Source: Silanimonas sp044377035 (GTDB lineage: Bacteria; Pseudomonadota; Gammaproteobacteria; Xanthomonadales; Xanthomonadaceae). From it: a stretch of DNA of 64,000 bases. Both the position numbers and the translations under genes were made by a program. Where the stretch lies: NCBI RefSeq assembly GCF_044377035.1, contig NZ_JBILJW010000005.1, positions 1 to 64,000 on the forward strand, given 5' to 3'. Shown piece by piece: positions 34,139 to 42,474 of the stretch (the stretch's first letter is position 1; every line of letters starts with the position of its first letter). A model generated the notes under the pieces. It ran no database searches, was not told where the DNA came from, and saw nothing but the letters and a program-made list of their open reading frames with translations.

Positions 34139-35734
34139 TCAGCCGAGCATCAGGTCCGCGGCGCGCTCGGCGATCATGATGGTCGGGGCGTTGGTGTTGC
34201 CGCCGATCAGTTTCGGCATCACCGAGGCGTCCACCACGCGGAGGCCCTGGACGCCGCGCACGCGCAGCTGAGGGTCGACCACCGCGTTCGGATCGCCGTC
34301 GCGGCCGATCGCGCAGGTGCCGATCGGGTGGTAGATCGATTCCGCCTTGCGGCGGATGAAGGCGTCGATGGCGGCCTCGTCCTGCGCTTTCGCGCCCGGG
34401 AGCAGTTCGTCGCCGCGGTAGGGAGCGAAGGCCGGCTGGGCGAGGATCTCGCGCGACAACCGAACGCACTCGCGCATCACTTTGAGGTCGAAGCCTTCCG
34501 CATCGCTGAGGTAGTTCGCCTCGATGCGCGGCTTGCTGGCGGCGTCGGTGCCGGCGAGGTACAGGCGCCCGCGGCTCTTCGGTCGCAGGAAGCAGGCGTG
34601 CACGGTGAAGCCGTAGCCGGGCAACTTGTTGCGGCCGTGGTCGTCGAGTTGCGCGGGCACGAAGTGGAACTGAAGGTCGGGGCGCTCGTCTTCTGCCAGG
34701 CTTGAACGCAGGAAGCCGCCGGCCTCGGCGATGTTGCTGGTGCCCGGGCCTTGCTTCCGAAGGTAGTAGTCCCACGCGATCTTCGCTTCGTTGAGCAGCG
34801 AGTCGGAATCGTCGTAGGTGACGGCCTGCGTCGAGCGCTGCAGCGTGCAGATATCCAGATGATCCTGCAGGTTGCCGCCGACGCCGGGCAGGTCGACGCG
34901 GACCTCCACGCCCTGCTGGTGCAGGTGCGCCGCCGGGCCGATGCCGGAGAGCATCAGCAGCTGCGGGCTGTTGATGGCGCCGCCGCAGAGGATCACTTCG
35001 CGCGCCGCCCCTTCCGCGAAGGCCGCGCCGCCGACGGTGTAAAGCACGCCGCTGGCGCGTCCACCCTCGAACAGCACCTTGCGCGCCATCGCGCCGGTGA
35101 TGACCTTGAGGTTCGGGCGCTGGCCACGGATCGGGTCGAGGTAGGCGGTGGCCGACGAGCAGCGCGAGCCGCCGCGCGTGGTGGTCTGGTAGAAGCCGAA
35201 GCCTTCCTGCACGCCGCCGTTGAAATCGGGGTTCGCCGGGAAGCCCGCCTGCGTTGCGGCTTCCACGAACACCGCCGACAGCGGATTGCGGTAACGGTGG
35301 TCGCTGACGCCGAGCGGGCCATCGCCGCCGTGCAGCGCATCCGCGCCGCGCTCGTTGCCTTCCGATTTGCGGAAGTAGGGCAGCACGTTGCTCCAATCCC
35401 AGCCGGTGGCGCCGAGTTCGGCCCACTCGTCGTAGTCGCGACGCTCGCCGCGGATGTAGCACATCGCGTTGATCGAGCTGCTGCCGCCGAGCACTTTGCC
35501 GCGCGGCCACCACAGCATGCGGCCGTCGAGCTTCGGCTCCGGCGCGGTGCTGTAATCCCAGTTCACGCCTTTCTTGCCAACCAGCTTTGCGAGGCCGGCG
35601 GGCATGTGCACGAAGGGATGCCAGTCGCGCGGACCGGCCTCCAGGAGCAGGACCTTGACGGCGGGATCGGCGCTGAGCCGGTTGGCGAGGACGCAGCCGG
35701 CGGAGCCGGCACCCACGATGATGTAGTCGAACAC
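34139..35734 (-). CDS. GMC-family FAD-dependent oxidoreductase (choline dehydrogenase-like)
   Basis: 531 aa if the GTG at 35734 is the start, giving VFDYIIVGAGSAGCVLANRL, the usual family N-terminus; an ATG further upstream would overlap the divergent gene. Other motifs: PRGKVLGGSSSINAMCYIRG (FAD), GAINSPQLLMLSGIGPA (GMC signature 2), SIYHPIGTCAIG with the catalytic His and GGNTNAPTIMIAERAADLM with the Asn. The family oxidises alcohols; choline, medium-chain alcohols and others cannot be separated here. Divergent from a transporter gene over a 120-bp gap with a clear inverted repeat. Confidence 0.9.
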   Translation of the reverse strand: MFDYIIVGAGSAGCVLANRLSADPAVKVLLLEAGPRDWHPFVHMPAGLAKLVGKKGVNWDYSTAPEPKLDGRMLWWPRGKVLGGSSSINAMCYIRGERRDYDEWAELGATGWDWSNVLPYFRKSEGNERGADALHGGDGPLGVSDHRYRNPLSAVFVEAATQAGFPANPDFNGGVQEGFGFYQTTTRGGSRCSSATAYLDPIRGQRPNLKVITGAMARKVLFEGGRASGVLYTVGGAAFAEGAAREVILCGGAINSPQLLMLSGIGPAAHLHQQGVEVRVDLPGVGGNLQDHLDICTLQRSTQAVTYDDSDSLLNEAKIAWDYYLRKQGPGTSNIAEAGGFLRSSLAEDERPDLQFHFVPAQLDDHGRNKLPGYGFTVHACFLRPKSRGRLYLAGTDAASKPRIEANYLSDAEGFDLKVMRECVRLSREILAQPAFAPYRGDELLPGAKAQDEAAIDAFIRRKAESIYHPIGTCAIGRDGDPNAVVDPQLRVRGVQGLRVVDASVMPKLIGGNTNAPTIMIAERAADLMLG

Positions 35735-35778
35735 GTACCGACTGCCGCTGAAGCGATGGGCGATGCTGGTCCGCACGT

Positions 35779-35796
35779 CTAGAGTGAATGCTCTAG
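35779..35796. promoter_or_regulatory. Inverted repeat between divergent GMC and transporter genes
   Basis: CTAGAG (35779-35784), six-base spacer, CTCTAG (35791-35796): a perfect 6-6-6 palindrome. It is placed upstream of TAAAGT (35821-35826), a likely -10 box for the transporter, and could be an operator for both genes. Confidence 0.4.
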
Positions 35797-35854
35797 CTCG
35801 GCGGCTGGCGGCGACTCCGCTAAAGTAAGGGGCATCCATTGCCACGGAGTGACG

Positions 35855-37183
35855 ATGCAGGCCCAAGGCCCCCAGCGACTCCGCTGGTCCGATCTGAAGC
35901 AGGCGCTGGCCGACGTGCCGGCCCTGGCGCTGTCGTTCGGCTACTTTTTCTGCCTGCTGTGCGGCTACTTCATGCTGCGCTCGATCCGCGACGCCTTCGG
36001 CGCCACGGACGACGCCTCGGCCGTGTTCCCCCCGGCGATGATCGCCTTCTTCGCGGAGCGTGGCATCGCCCTGGGAACGTTGACACTGCAGGTTCTGTTC
36101 ACCGGCACCTTCGTTTCGATGCTGGTGCTTCAGCCGTTCTACGGCGCGCTGGTGAGCCGCTACCCGCGCCGGGTGTTCCTGCCCTTCGTCTATGGCCTGC
36201 TGGTGACCGCGCTCGGCGTGTTCTACCTGGCCTTCGCCAATGACGTGCCGGGCCGAGGCGCGGCCTTCTTCATCTTCCTCGCGGTCGTGAACCTGTTCGC
36301 CGTCACGGTGTTCTGGAGCTTCATGTCCGACATCTACAGCTCGGCGCAGTCGCGGCTGTTCTACGGCTTCATCGGCGTGGGCGGCACGCTCGGGGCCCTG
36401 GCCGGCCCGGCGCTGACCAAGCTGATCGTCAAGGACGTCGGCGTCGAGACGATCATGCTCATCAGCACCGGCTTCATGGGCCTGTGCCTCGCCTTCGTCA
36501 TCGCGCTGGCGCCCTGGGCCCGTCGGCGCGAGGAGGAGCGGGGCGGCCCGCGCTTCGACGAGGCCATGGGCGGGCGCTTCCTTGAGGGCCTGCGCATCGT
36601 CGCGCGCGACCCCCTAATGCGCGGCATGGCGCTGGTGATGTTCTTCGGCGTCGCGGTGGGCACGCTGCTCTACAACGAGCAGGCGGCGGTGGCCCGCCAG
36701 ATCGCCGACGACGAAGCCCGGACGGCCTTCTTCGCGACCATCGACCTCTGGATCAATGGCCTGACGCTGGCCATCCAGCTGTTCATAACGCCGTTCCTGC
36801 TCGCCCGCTTCGGCGTGGCGCCCTTGCTGCTGATCCCCGGCTTGGCCATCACGCTCGGCTTCGCCGTGCTGGCGGGAAACCCGCTGCCGATGCTGTTGAT
36901 GGCGGTGCAGATCGCCACGCGGACCGGCGAGTTCGCGCTGGCGAAGCCGGCCCGCGAAACCATCTACACCCGCGTGGACGCCGAGACCCGCTACAAGGCC
37001 AAGGCGTTCATCGACACCGCGATCTACCGCGGCGGCGACTTCACTTTCGTCTGGGTGCACAAGGCCATCGCGTCCTTCGGTTCGTCGATGGTCTTCCTGC
37101 TCGGCACCGGTATGGCGCTTGCGCTGTTCCTGTCGGCCTGGGGCGTCGTGCGCGCGCAGCGGTCGCTATCGCCCGGTCGGTGA
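35855..37183 (+). CDS. MFS-fold transporter related to NTP/NDP exchangers
   Basis: 442 aa from ATG 35855 (GGAG 5 nt upstream; GTG 35849 is an alternative). About 12 helices. YFFCLLCGYFMLRSIRDAFG at the N-terminus, FWSFMSDIYSSAQSRLFYGFIGVGGTLGA in parts (around 150-180) and ETIYTRVDAETRYKAKAFID (around 370-390) match the AAA (ATP:ADP antiporter)-like branch common in free-living Proteobacteria, whose substrate is not settled. Nothing shows nucleotide exchange here. Confidence 0.8.
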   Translation: MQAQGPQRLRWSDLKQALADVPALALSFGYFFCLLCGYFMLRSIRDAFGATDDASAVFPPAMIAFFAERGIALGTLTLQVLFTGTFVSMLVLQPFYGALVSRYPRRVFLPFVYGLLVTALGVFYLAFANDVPGRGAAFFIFLAVVNLFAVTVFWSFMSDIYSSAQSRLFYGFIGVGGTLGALAGPALTKLIVKDVGVETIMLISTGFMGLCLAFVIALAPWARRREEERGGPRFDEAMGGRFLEGLRIVARDPLMRGMALVMFFGVAVGTLLYNEQAAVARQIADDEARTAFFATIDLWINGLTLAIQLFITPFLLARFGVAPLLLIPGLAITLGFAVLAGNPLPMLLMAVQIATRTGEFALAKPARETIYTRVDAETRYKAKAFIDTAIYRGGDFTFVWVHKAIASFGSSMVFLLGTGMALALFLSAWGVVRAQRSLSPGR

Positions 37184-37211
37184 CGCGGCGTTGGCCCTAG
37201 CCCTGCGAACG

Positions 37212-37793
37212 ATGCTGGGCGCGGCCATGGCCGTCGCCGGGGCGGTGGCGCAGGGCGCGGAGGCGCTGCCGTCCGACGCGCTCGCGGGATTCGAGGTGAT
37301 CCGCCGCGAGAACACCCTGACGATCGCGGCGGCGAACCGAAGCGAACTGTCGCGCGCATTGTCGGATCTTCGCCGCACGCAGGGATGGCACGGACAGACC
37401 GCCCTGTCTTTCGAGCAGAGGGCCGAGCTTGTGTCCGGCGCCTCGGGGTGTCGGATGGAGGGTTTGCGCACCACGCTCGTCGTCACCGTGACGCTGCCGC
37501 GGCTTGATCGCCGCGGCGCGCGCCACAGTCCCGCGTTCGAGCGGGTGTGGCTGTCGTCGGTGGAAGGGCTGCGCGTCCATGAGGAGGGGCACGTCGCGAT
37601 CGGGGTCGAGGGCGCGCGGGCCTCCCACGATCGAGTTTCCGCTTCCGGCCCCTTTGCCGACTGCCGTGAAGCGAGGCGGGTGCTGCTGCGCGAGGAGTTC
37701 CTGTTCCGCCACCGTCAGGCGGTGCTTCACCAGCGCTACGACCGGCGGACGGCCAGCGGTGCTCGCCAAGGCGCGGTTATTCCCCTCCGATGA
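37212..37793 (+). CDS. DUF922-like exported protein with HExxH-type site
   Basis: 193 aa from ATG 37212; a TTG at 37191 would add seven residues. Signal-like N-terminus (MLGAAMAVAGAVAQGAEA). The central VHEEGHVAIGVEGARAS carries HEEGH, the metal-site motif of the DUF922 predicted Zn-protease family, and two Cys lie around GCRMEGL and ADCREARR. It starts 28 bp after the transporter stop, suggesting read-through. Function unknown. Confidence 0.65.
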   Translation: MLGAAMAVAGAVAQGAEALPSDALAGFEVIRRENTLTIAAANRSELSRALSDLRRTQGWHGQTALSFEQRAELVSGASGCRMEGLRTTLVVTVTLPRLDRRGARHSPAFERVWLSSVEGLRVHEEGHVAIGVEGARASHDRVSASGPFADCREARRVLLREEFLFRHRQAVLHQRYDRRTASGARQGAVIPLR

Positions 37794-37827
37794 GCAGCGG
37801 GCTGCGCTGGGCGCCGCAGGGACGGGC

Positions 37828-38313
37828 TCAGCTCGTCCGCTGGGGCTTCGGCGAAAGCCACATGACCACTTCGGCGCGGAAGGTCGGCTCGCCGCGGGCG
37901 TCGTGCACTTCCACTTGCACGGGCAGCTCGTAGCCCGCGCTGGCCGACACGATCGGAATGCGCGGCTGGGCGATGCCGGTCTGCGGTCCCATGGCCTTCT
38001 TCAGGTACTGCACGGTCATGCCCTTCGGGATCCAGCGCATGTCGGCCGGGATGGAGGCGTCCGTCATGACGCCGGCGCAGAGCTCGGCGAGGTTGCACAG
38101 CGCGATCGCGTGGACGCTGCCGATGTGGTTCTGCATGCCGCGACGGTGCGGGATGCGCGCTTCGCAGCGGCCCGGCTCCAGCGCGACGAAGGTCGGATGG
38201 ATCGTGCCGAAGTAGGGCGCCTTGAAGCACACGGCGCGCGAGAACAGCCAGCGCCCCAGCGGCAGGCGCTCGAAGCGGCGATACAGGGCGAGGAGGGGCG
38301 TGGTCGTGCTCAT
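37828..38313 (-). CDS. DUF4442 hotdog-fold thioesterase-like protein
   Basis: 161 aa from ATG 38313. RGMQNHIGSVHAIALCNLAE (about 60-80) is the hallmark of the DUF4442/PaaI-like hotdog proteins; FKAPYFGTIHPTFVALEPGR precedes it. Such proteins are predicted acyl-CoA or acyl-ACP thioesterases. Lies behind fadE on the same strand, separated by a hairpin, so a fatty-acid role is plausible. Confidence 0.8.
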   Translation of the reverse strand: MSTTTPLLALYRRFERLPLGRWLFSRAVCFKAPYFGTIHPTFVALEPGRCEARIPHRRGMQNHIGSVHAIALCNLAELCAGVMTDASIPADMRWIPKGMTVQYLKKAMGPQTGIAQPRIPIVSASAGYELPVQVEVHDARGEPTFRAEVVMWLSPKPQRTS

Positions 38314-38352
38314 GGATGGCTCACGGTCGGTGGCGCGCAAGGGTTCGGATAG

Positions 38353-38378
38353 CAGAACGGCGGGCCTGGGCCCGCCGT
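38353..38378 (-). terminator. Hairpin after fadE
   Basis: Perfect 11-bp stem GAACGGCGGGC / GCCCGCCGTTC with a CTGG loop, 26 bp beyond the fadE stop on the minus strand. No T-run follows. Confidence 0.6.
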
Positions 38379-38403
38379 TCCGTGGTGACGCGACGCGAGG
38401 CGA

Positions 38404-40878
38404 TCAGGCAGCGCGGCGGGTGTCGCCGGACTTCGCACCGCGGTACAGCGACGCGGCGACGAGGTCCTCGTGGTCGAAATCGTCCACGCTGATCGCGTCC
38501 CAGGTCAGGCGGCGCAGCTCTTCGAGCTGGGCGCGCTCTTCGCCGGTGATCAGGCCCTTCTGCACGGCCTCGGCCAACTGCGCGGCGTAATCCAGCGCGG
38601 CGATCTCACCACCCTTCACCGCCTTCATGAACTTGCGCTCCACCGGCTCGGCGAGGATCACCTTCGCCAGCGCCGCGTTCACGCGGCCGGCCGGGTTGTT
38701 CTCGCAGGGCGTCAGGAACACGCCGCTCACCAGGCGGTCGCGGGCGTCGGAGGGCGACATCAGCAGGGCCGCGGCACGACGGCCGAGGCGGTCGCTCGGG
38801 GCCTGCGCACGACGGCCGAACGGGAACACCAGCATCCACAGCAGCCAGCCGACCGGACGGATCGGGTAGTTGCGCAGTGCGCCGGAGAGCGCGTTCTCGA
38901 TCTTGAACACGCTGTCGTGGAAGGCCCAGGCCAGCAGCGGCTGTTCGGAGGCCGGACGGCCCTCGTCCTCGTAGCGCTTCAGCATCGCGCTGGCGATGTA
39001 GAGCTGCGAGAGCACGTCGCCGAGGCGGCCCGACAGCTTCTCCTTGAACTTCAGCTTGCCGCCCAGCGTCAGCATCGACGTGTCGGCGACCAGCGCGAGG
39101 TTCGCGGAATAGCGGTTGAGGCGGCGGTAGAAGCGCTTCGTGTAGTCATCGCCCGGCGCCGAGCCGAAGGCGGCGAAGGTCATGCCCATCCACAGGCTGC
39201 GGACGGCGTTGCTGATGGCGAAGCCGATGTGGCCGAACAAGTTGGTGTCGAACTCGCGCAGGCGCACGGCCGGGTCCGGATGCGTGGCGGCCTGCATTTC
39301 CTTCAGCACCCACGGATGGCAGCGGATCGCGCCCTGGCCGAAGATCATCAGCGAGCGCGTCATGATGTTCGCGCCTTCCACCGTGATCGAGATCGGGGCG
39401 GCCTGCCAGCCGCGGCCGAGGTAGTTCGATGGCCCCAGGATCACGCCCTTGCCGCCGTGGACGTCCATCGCGTCCTTGCCGACTTCGCGGGCCATCTCGG
39501 TGGCGTGGTACTTCGCGATCGCCGAGGGCACGGCCGGCTTCTCGCCGCGGTCGACGGCGGCGGCGGTGGCCTGCGAAAGCGCCGCGGCGGCGTAGGTGTT
39601 GCCGGCGATGCGGGCCAGCGCTTCCTCGACGCCCTCGAAGCGGCCGATGGACAGGCCGAACTGCTTGCGGATGCGCGAGTAGGCGCCCGTGGCTGCGGCG
39701 GCGAGCTTGGCCGCGCCGCTGGAGGTGGAGGGCAGGGTGATGGCGCGGCCCACCGACAGGCACTCGACGAGCATGCGCCAGCCGTGGCCGATGTACTCCT
39801 CGCCACCGATCAGCTGCGACAGCGGCAGGAACATTTCCTTGCCGTGCAGCGGACCGTTCATGAAGGTGCAGTTGAGCGGGAAGTGGCGGCGGCCGACGCT
39901 CAGGCCCGGCGTTTCGCGCGGGATCAGCGCGAGCGTGATGCCGCGGTCGGCTTCATCGCCGAGCAGCTTGTTCGGGTCGTAGAGGCGGAAGGCCAGGCCG
40001 ATCACCGTCGCTACCGGGGCCAGCGTGATGTAGCGCTTGTCGAACGTCAGCTTGACGCCGAGGACCTTGGCGCCGTTCCAGTCGCCTTCGCAGACGATGC
40101 CGAAGTCCGGCAGCGAGGTGGCGTCCGAGCCCGCCGTCGGGCCGGTCAGCGCGAAGCAGGGGATCTCACGGCCGTCGGCGAGGCGCGGCAGGTAGTGGCG
40201 CTTCTGGTCTTCGGTGCCGTAGTGCAGCAGCAGTTCCGCCGGGCCGAGCGAGTTCGGCACGCCGACGGTCGAGCTCAGCGTGGCCGAGATCGAGGCCAGC
40301 TTCTGGATGACCTTGTGGTGGGCCAGCGCCGAAAAGCCAAGGCCGCCGTACTCCTTCGGGATGATCATCCCGAAGAACTTGTTCTTTTTGAGGTAGTCCC
40401 ACACCTGCGGCTCGAGGTCCGCGTGCACGTGCGTGGTTTCCCAGTCGTTGGTCATCTTGCAGACCTCTTCGACCGGGCCGTCGAGGAAGGCCTGCTCTTC
40501 GGCGGTCAGCGTCGGCTTCGGCTGCGCGAGCAGGTCGGCCCACTTCGGCGCGCCGGAGAACAGCTCGCCCTCGAAGCCGACGGTGCCGGCTTCCAGCGCG
40601 GTCTTCTCGGTCTCCGAGAGCGGCGGCAGGATCTTGGTGTAGAACTTCAGCAGCGGCGCGGTGATCAGGTTCTGCCGGATCGGCGTGATCAGCAGCGGCA
40701 GCGCGACGACCGCCAGCAGCGAACCGGCGACGATGGTCGCGACCGGCGCCACGCCGGTGAGGCCGACCAGCACGAGGCCGGCACCGGCGACGGCGGTGAA
40801 CACCGCCAGCGACCAGCGGTGATACGCCGCAACGGCGACCACCAGCAGAAGGACGAGGAAGGGCAACACAGCGCTCAT
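38404..40878 (-). CDS. fadE: Acyl-CoA dehydrogenase FadE
   Basis: First step of beta-oxidation, FAD-dependent dehydrogenation of acyl-CoA. 824 aa (E. coli FadE 814). Two N-terminal membrane helices (residues 3-65) distinguish it from soluble ACADs. Acyl-CoA dehydrogenase core about 80-520: FFGMIIPKEYGGLGFSALAH, PCFALTGPTAGSDATSLPDF, CTFMNGPLHGKEMFLPLSQL, GRAITLPSTSSGAAK and MDVHGGKGVILGPSNYLGRG. DUF1974 C-terminal part follows. Starts 3 bp after the alpha/beta hydrolase stop; one operon under the TTGACA promoter near 41.8 kb. Confidence 0.97.
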   Translation of the reverse strand: MSAVLPFLVLLLVVAVAAYHRWSLAVFTAVAGAGLVLVGLTGVAPVATIVAGSLLAVVALPLLITPIRQNLITAPLLKFYTKILPPLSETEKTALEAGTVGFEGELFSGAPKWADLLAQPKPTLTAEEQAFLDGPVEEVCKMTNDWETTHVHADLEPQVWDYLKKNKFFGMIIPKEYGGLGFSALAHHKVIQKLASISATLSSTVGVPNSLGPAELLLHYGTEDQKRHYLPRLADGREIPCFALTGPTAGSDATSLPDFGIVCEGDWNGAKVLGVKLTFDKRYITLAPVATVIGLAFRLYDPNKLLGDEADRGITLALIPRETPGLSVGRRHFPLNCTFMNGPLHGKEMFLPLSQLIGGEEYIGHGWRMLVECLSVGRAITLPSTSSGAAKLAAAATGAYSRIRKQFGLSIGRFEGVEEALARIAGNTYAAAALSQATAAAVDRGEKPAVPSAIAKYHATEMAREVGKDAMDVHGGKGVILGPSNYLGRGWQAAPISITVEGANIMTRSLMIFGQGAIRCHPWVLKEMQAATHPDPAVRLREFDTNLFGHIGFAISNAVRSLWMGMTFAAFGSAPGDDYTKRFYRRLNRYSANLALVADTSMLTLGGKLKFKEKLSGRLGDVLSQLYIASAMLKRYEDEGRPASEQPLLAWAFHDSVFKIENALSGALRNYPIRPVGWLLWMLVFPFGRRAQAPSDRLGRRAAALLMSPSDARDRLVSGVFLTPCENNPAGRVNAALAKVILAEPVERKFMKAVKGGEIAALDYAAQLAEAVQKGLITGEERAQLEELRRLTWDAISVDDFDHEDLVAASLYRGAKSGDTRRAA

Positions 40879-40881
40879 GGC

Positions 40882-41778
40882 TCAGGCTCCGCGGAGGGTC
40901 TGGAAGGATCCCGCGTGGGGGCGGGGAGAAAGGAATTCGATGACGGCCCGGGTGAAGGCGTCGTTGTCGTCGCCGGCCACCATGTGCGTGGCCTCCGGCA
41001 AGTGCACGTGTTCGGCGTGCGGCACGAGGTCGAGGAAATGCGCGACCGTCTCTTTCGAGACGAGGTCGCTGCGGCCGCCGCTCACGAGCAGCACTGGCAC
41101 GTCGATGCCGCGGGCGGCCTCGGCGAGTTCGTCCTGGTGTTTCGCCGAATCGGCGAGGTCCTGCAGCAGGCGCGGGTCCCAATGCCAGCGCAGGCGGCCA
41201 TCGTCGCCGCGAACGAGCAGATGGGCGAGGTCGGCGGAGGATTTGCGCTCACGGCGATGCGGCAGATACGCCGCGATCTCGCTCGCCGCGTGCTCATGGT
41301 CTTCGAAGCCATCCGGATGCGCGCCCATGAAGGCGAGGATGCGCTGCATTCCGGCGATTTCCCACTTCGGCGTGACATCAACCAGCACCAGGCCGGCGAA
41401 CCCCGCCCCGCGCGACTGCGCGGCGAGGCCGACGAGGCCGCCCATCGAGGCCCCGACCAGCACCGGCGGCTGCGCCAGCGTTGCGCGAACGGCGAGGGCG
41501 TCATCGATGAACTGCTCGACGCCGTAGCGTTCTTCCGGCACGTTGCGCCCGGACTGGCCATGGCCGCGCATGTCGTAGGCCGCACTGGCGATGCCGGCTT
41601 GGCCCAGCGCCAGCATCGAGCGCGTCCACGCCTGTCGCGTCTGGCCGAAGCCGTGGGCGAACAGCACGCCGATGTCCGCACCCAGCGGACCGGCCGCGCT
41701 GGCGGCCAGCGGCAGGCCGCCCGAACCCGTCCATTCGAACGAGGCCAGGGAAGCGGGCAGGGGTGTGACGGAAACCAT
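40882..41778 (-). CDS. Alpha/beta hydrolase, first gene of the fadE operon
   Basis: 298 aa from ATG 41778. GVLFAHGFGQTRQAW gives the oxyanion-hole HG, GASMGGLVG the nucleophile elbow with Ser, the acid lies near VLLVSGGRSDLVS and the catalytic His in EATHMVAGDDNDAFT. Substrate not recognisable; a lipid ester or acyl-CoA thioester is a guess from the tight link to fadE. Its ATG sits 7 nt after a -10 box, so the mRNA may be leaderless. Confidence 0.85.
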   Translation of the reverse strand: MVSVTPLPASLASFEWTGSGGLPLAASAAGPLGADIGVLFAHGFGQTRQAWTRSMLALGQAGIASAAYDMRGHGQSGRNVPEERYGVEQFIDDALAVRATLAQPPVLVGASMGGLVGLAAQSRGAGFAGLVLVDVTPKWEIAGMQRILAFMGAHPDGFEDHEHAASEIAAYLPHRRERKSSADLAHLLVRGDDGRLRWHWDPRLLQDLADSAKHQDELAEAARGIDVPVLLVSGGRSDLVSKETVAHFLDLVPHAEHVHLPEATHMVAGDDNDAFTRAVIEFLSPRPHAGSFQTLRGA

Positions 41779-41792
41779 ACGGCCGAGTATGG
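41775..41792. promoter_or_regulatory. Inverted repeat over the hydrolase start codon and -10 box
   Basis: CCATAC (41775-41780), six bases, GTATGG (41787-41792), a perfect 6-6-6 palindrome. It covers the -10 box and start codon of the hydrolase and shares the GTATGG half with the site at 41824-41830. Confidence 0.4.
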
Positions 41793-41815
41793 GTGGCGTT
41801 TTTCGCGCTTGTCAA
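41786..41815 (-). promoter_or_regulatory. Promoter of the hydrolase-fadE operon
   Basis: Minus strand TTGACA (41815-41810), 18-bp spacer with an A-tract, CATACT (41791-41786). Predicted start at 41778-41779, the A of the start codon. Confidence 0.7.
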
Positions 41816-41828
41816 TACGTATGCGTAT
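41815..41828. promoter_or_regulatory. Candidate TetR operator ATACG-TATG-CGTAT
   Basis: Inverted repeat ATACG (41815-41819) and CGTAT (41824-41828), touching the -35 box of the hydrolase-fadE promoter. Its first ten bases, ATACGTATGC, recur exactly at 43231-43240 before pckG. Confidence 0.5.
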
Positions 41829-41842
41829 GGTGAAAGCGCGCC

Positions 41843-41860
41843 CGACACATTATTGTGTCG
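41843..41860. promoter_or_regulatory. Perfect inverted repeat upstream of the TetR gene
   Basis: CGACACA (41843-41849), TTAT, TGTGTCG (41854-41860). A 7-bp perfect palindrome 36 bp before the TetR start codon; plausible autoregulatory operator or a binding site of another factor. Confidence 0.45.
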
Positions 41861-41895
41861 CTTCCATTGCCGTGAATGCCGCCCGCCTGCTGCCC

Positions 41896-42474
41896 ATGCC
41901 CGCCGCCGCCAAGACCGAACGACCGATGCGTCTCTCCGCCGAAGACTGGGCCAATGCCGCCCTCGACGTCATCGCGGACGACGGCGTGGCCGCGGTCGCC
42001 GTGGAGCCCCTGGCGCGCCGCCTCGGCGTGACGAAGGGCAGCTTCTACTGGCATTTCCCCTCGCGCGAGGCGCTGCTTGCGGCCGCTCTCGAACGCTGGG
42101 AAGCCATGGAGCAGGAGACCGTCTTCGGCAAGCTCGATGCCTTCCCAGAGCCGCGCGAGCGCCTCAAGGCGCTGTTCCAGCTCGTTGCGCACGAGTTGAA
42201 GCCGCACAAGATCTACAGCGAGCTGCTGAAGGCCTTGGACCACCCGGTCGTGCAGCCGGTGCTGGCGCGCGTGTCGCAGCGGCGCATGGACTACCTCGCC
42301 GCCAGCTTCCGGCAGGCCGGCATGCCGCGCCTCGAAGCGATCAATCGCGCGCGGCTGACCTACGCCGCCTACGTCGGCTTCCTGCAGCTGTCCCTGCAGC
42401 TCGGCCAGCCGCGCCTGAACCACGATGAGTTCGAGGCCTACGTCACCCACGTGATGGACGCGCTGATTCCGTGA
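41896..42474 (+). CDS. TetR-family transcriptional regulator
   Basis: 192 aa from ATG 41896; an upstream ATG (41827) in the same frame would run through a palindrome and is less likely. N-terminal HTH: WANAALDVIADDGVAAVAVE, LARRLGVTKGSFYWHFPSRE, then LLAAALERWEAM. The ligand domain is helical. Divergent from hydrolase-fadE, with several inverted repeats between, and coupled to the next regulator by a 4-bp overlap. Control of fatty-acid degradation is inferred. Confidence 0.9.
   Translation: MPAAAKTERPMRLSAEDWANAALDVIADDGVAAVAVEPLARRLGVTKGSFYWHFPSREALLAAALERWEAMEQETVFGKLDAFPEPRERLKALFQLVAHELKPHKIYSELLKALDHPVVQPVLARVSQRRMDYLAASFRQAGMPRLEAINRARLTYAAYVGFLQLSLQLGQPRLNHDEFEAYVTHVMDALIP

Noticed and set aside
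38470..41895. Upstream part of a 1334-codon plus-strand ORF opposite fadE and the hydrolase
   Set aside because: It is an antisense shadow; composition is Arg/Gly/His-rich with no domain. Only its last 192 codons (the TetR gene) are real.
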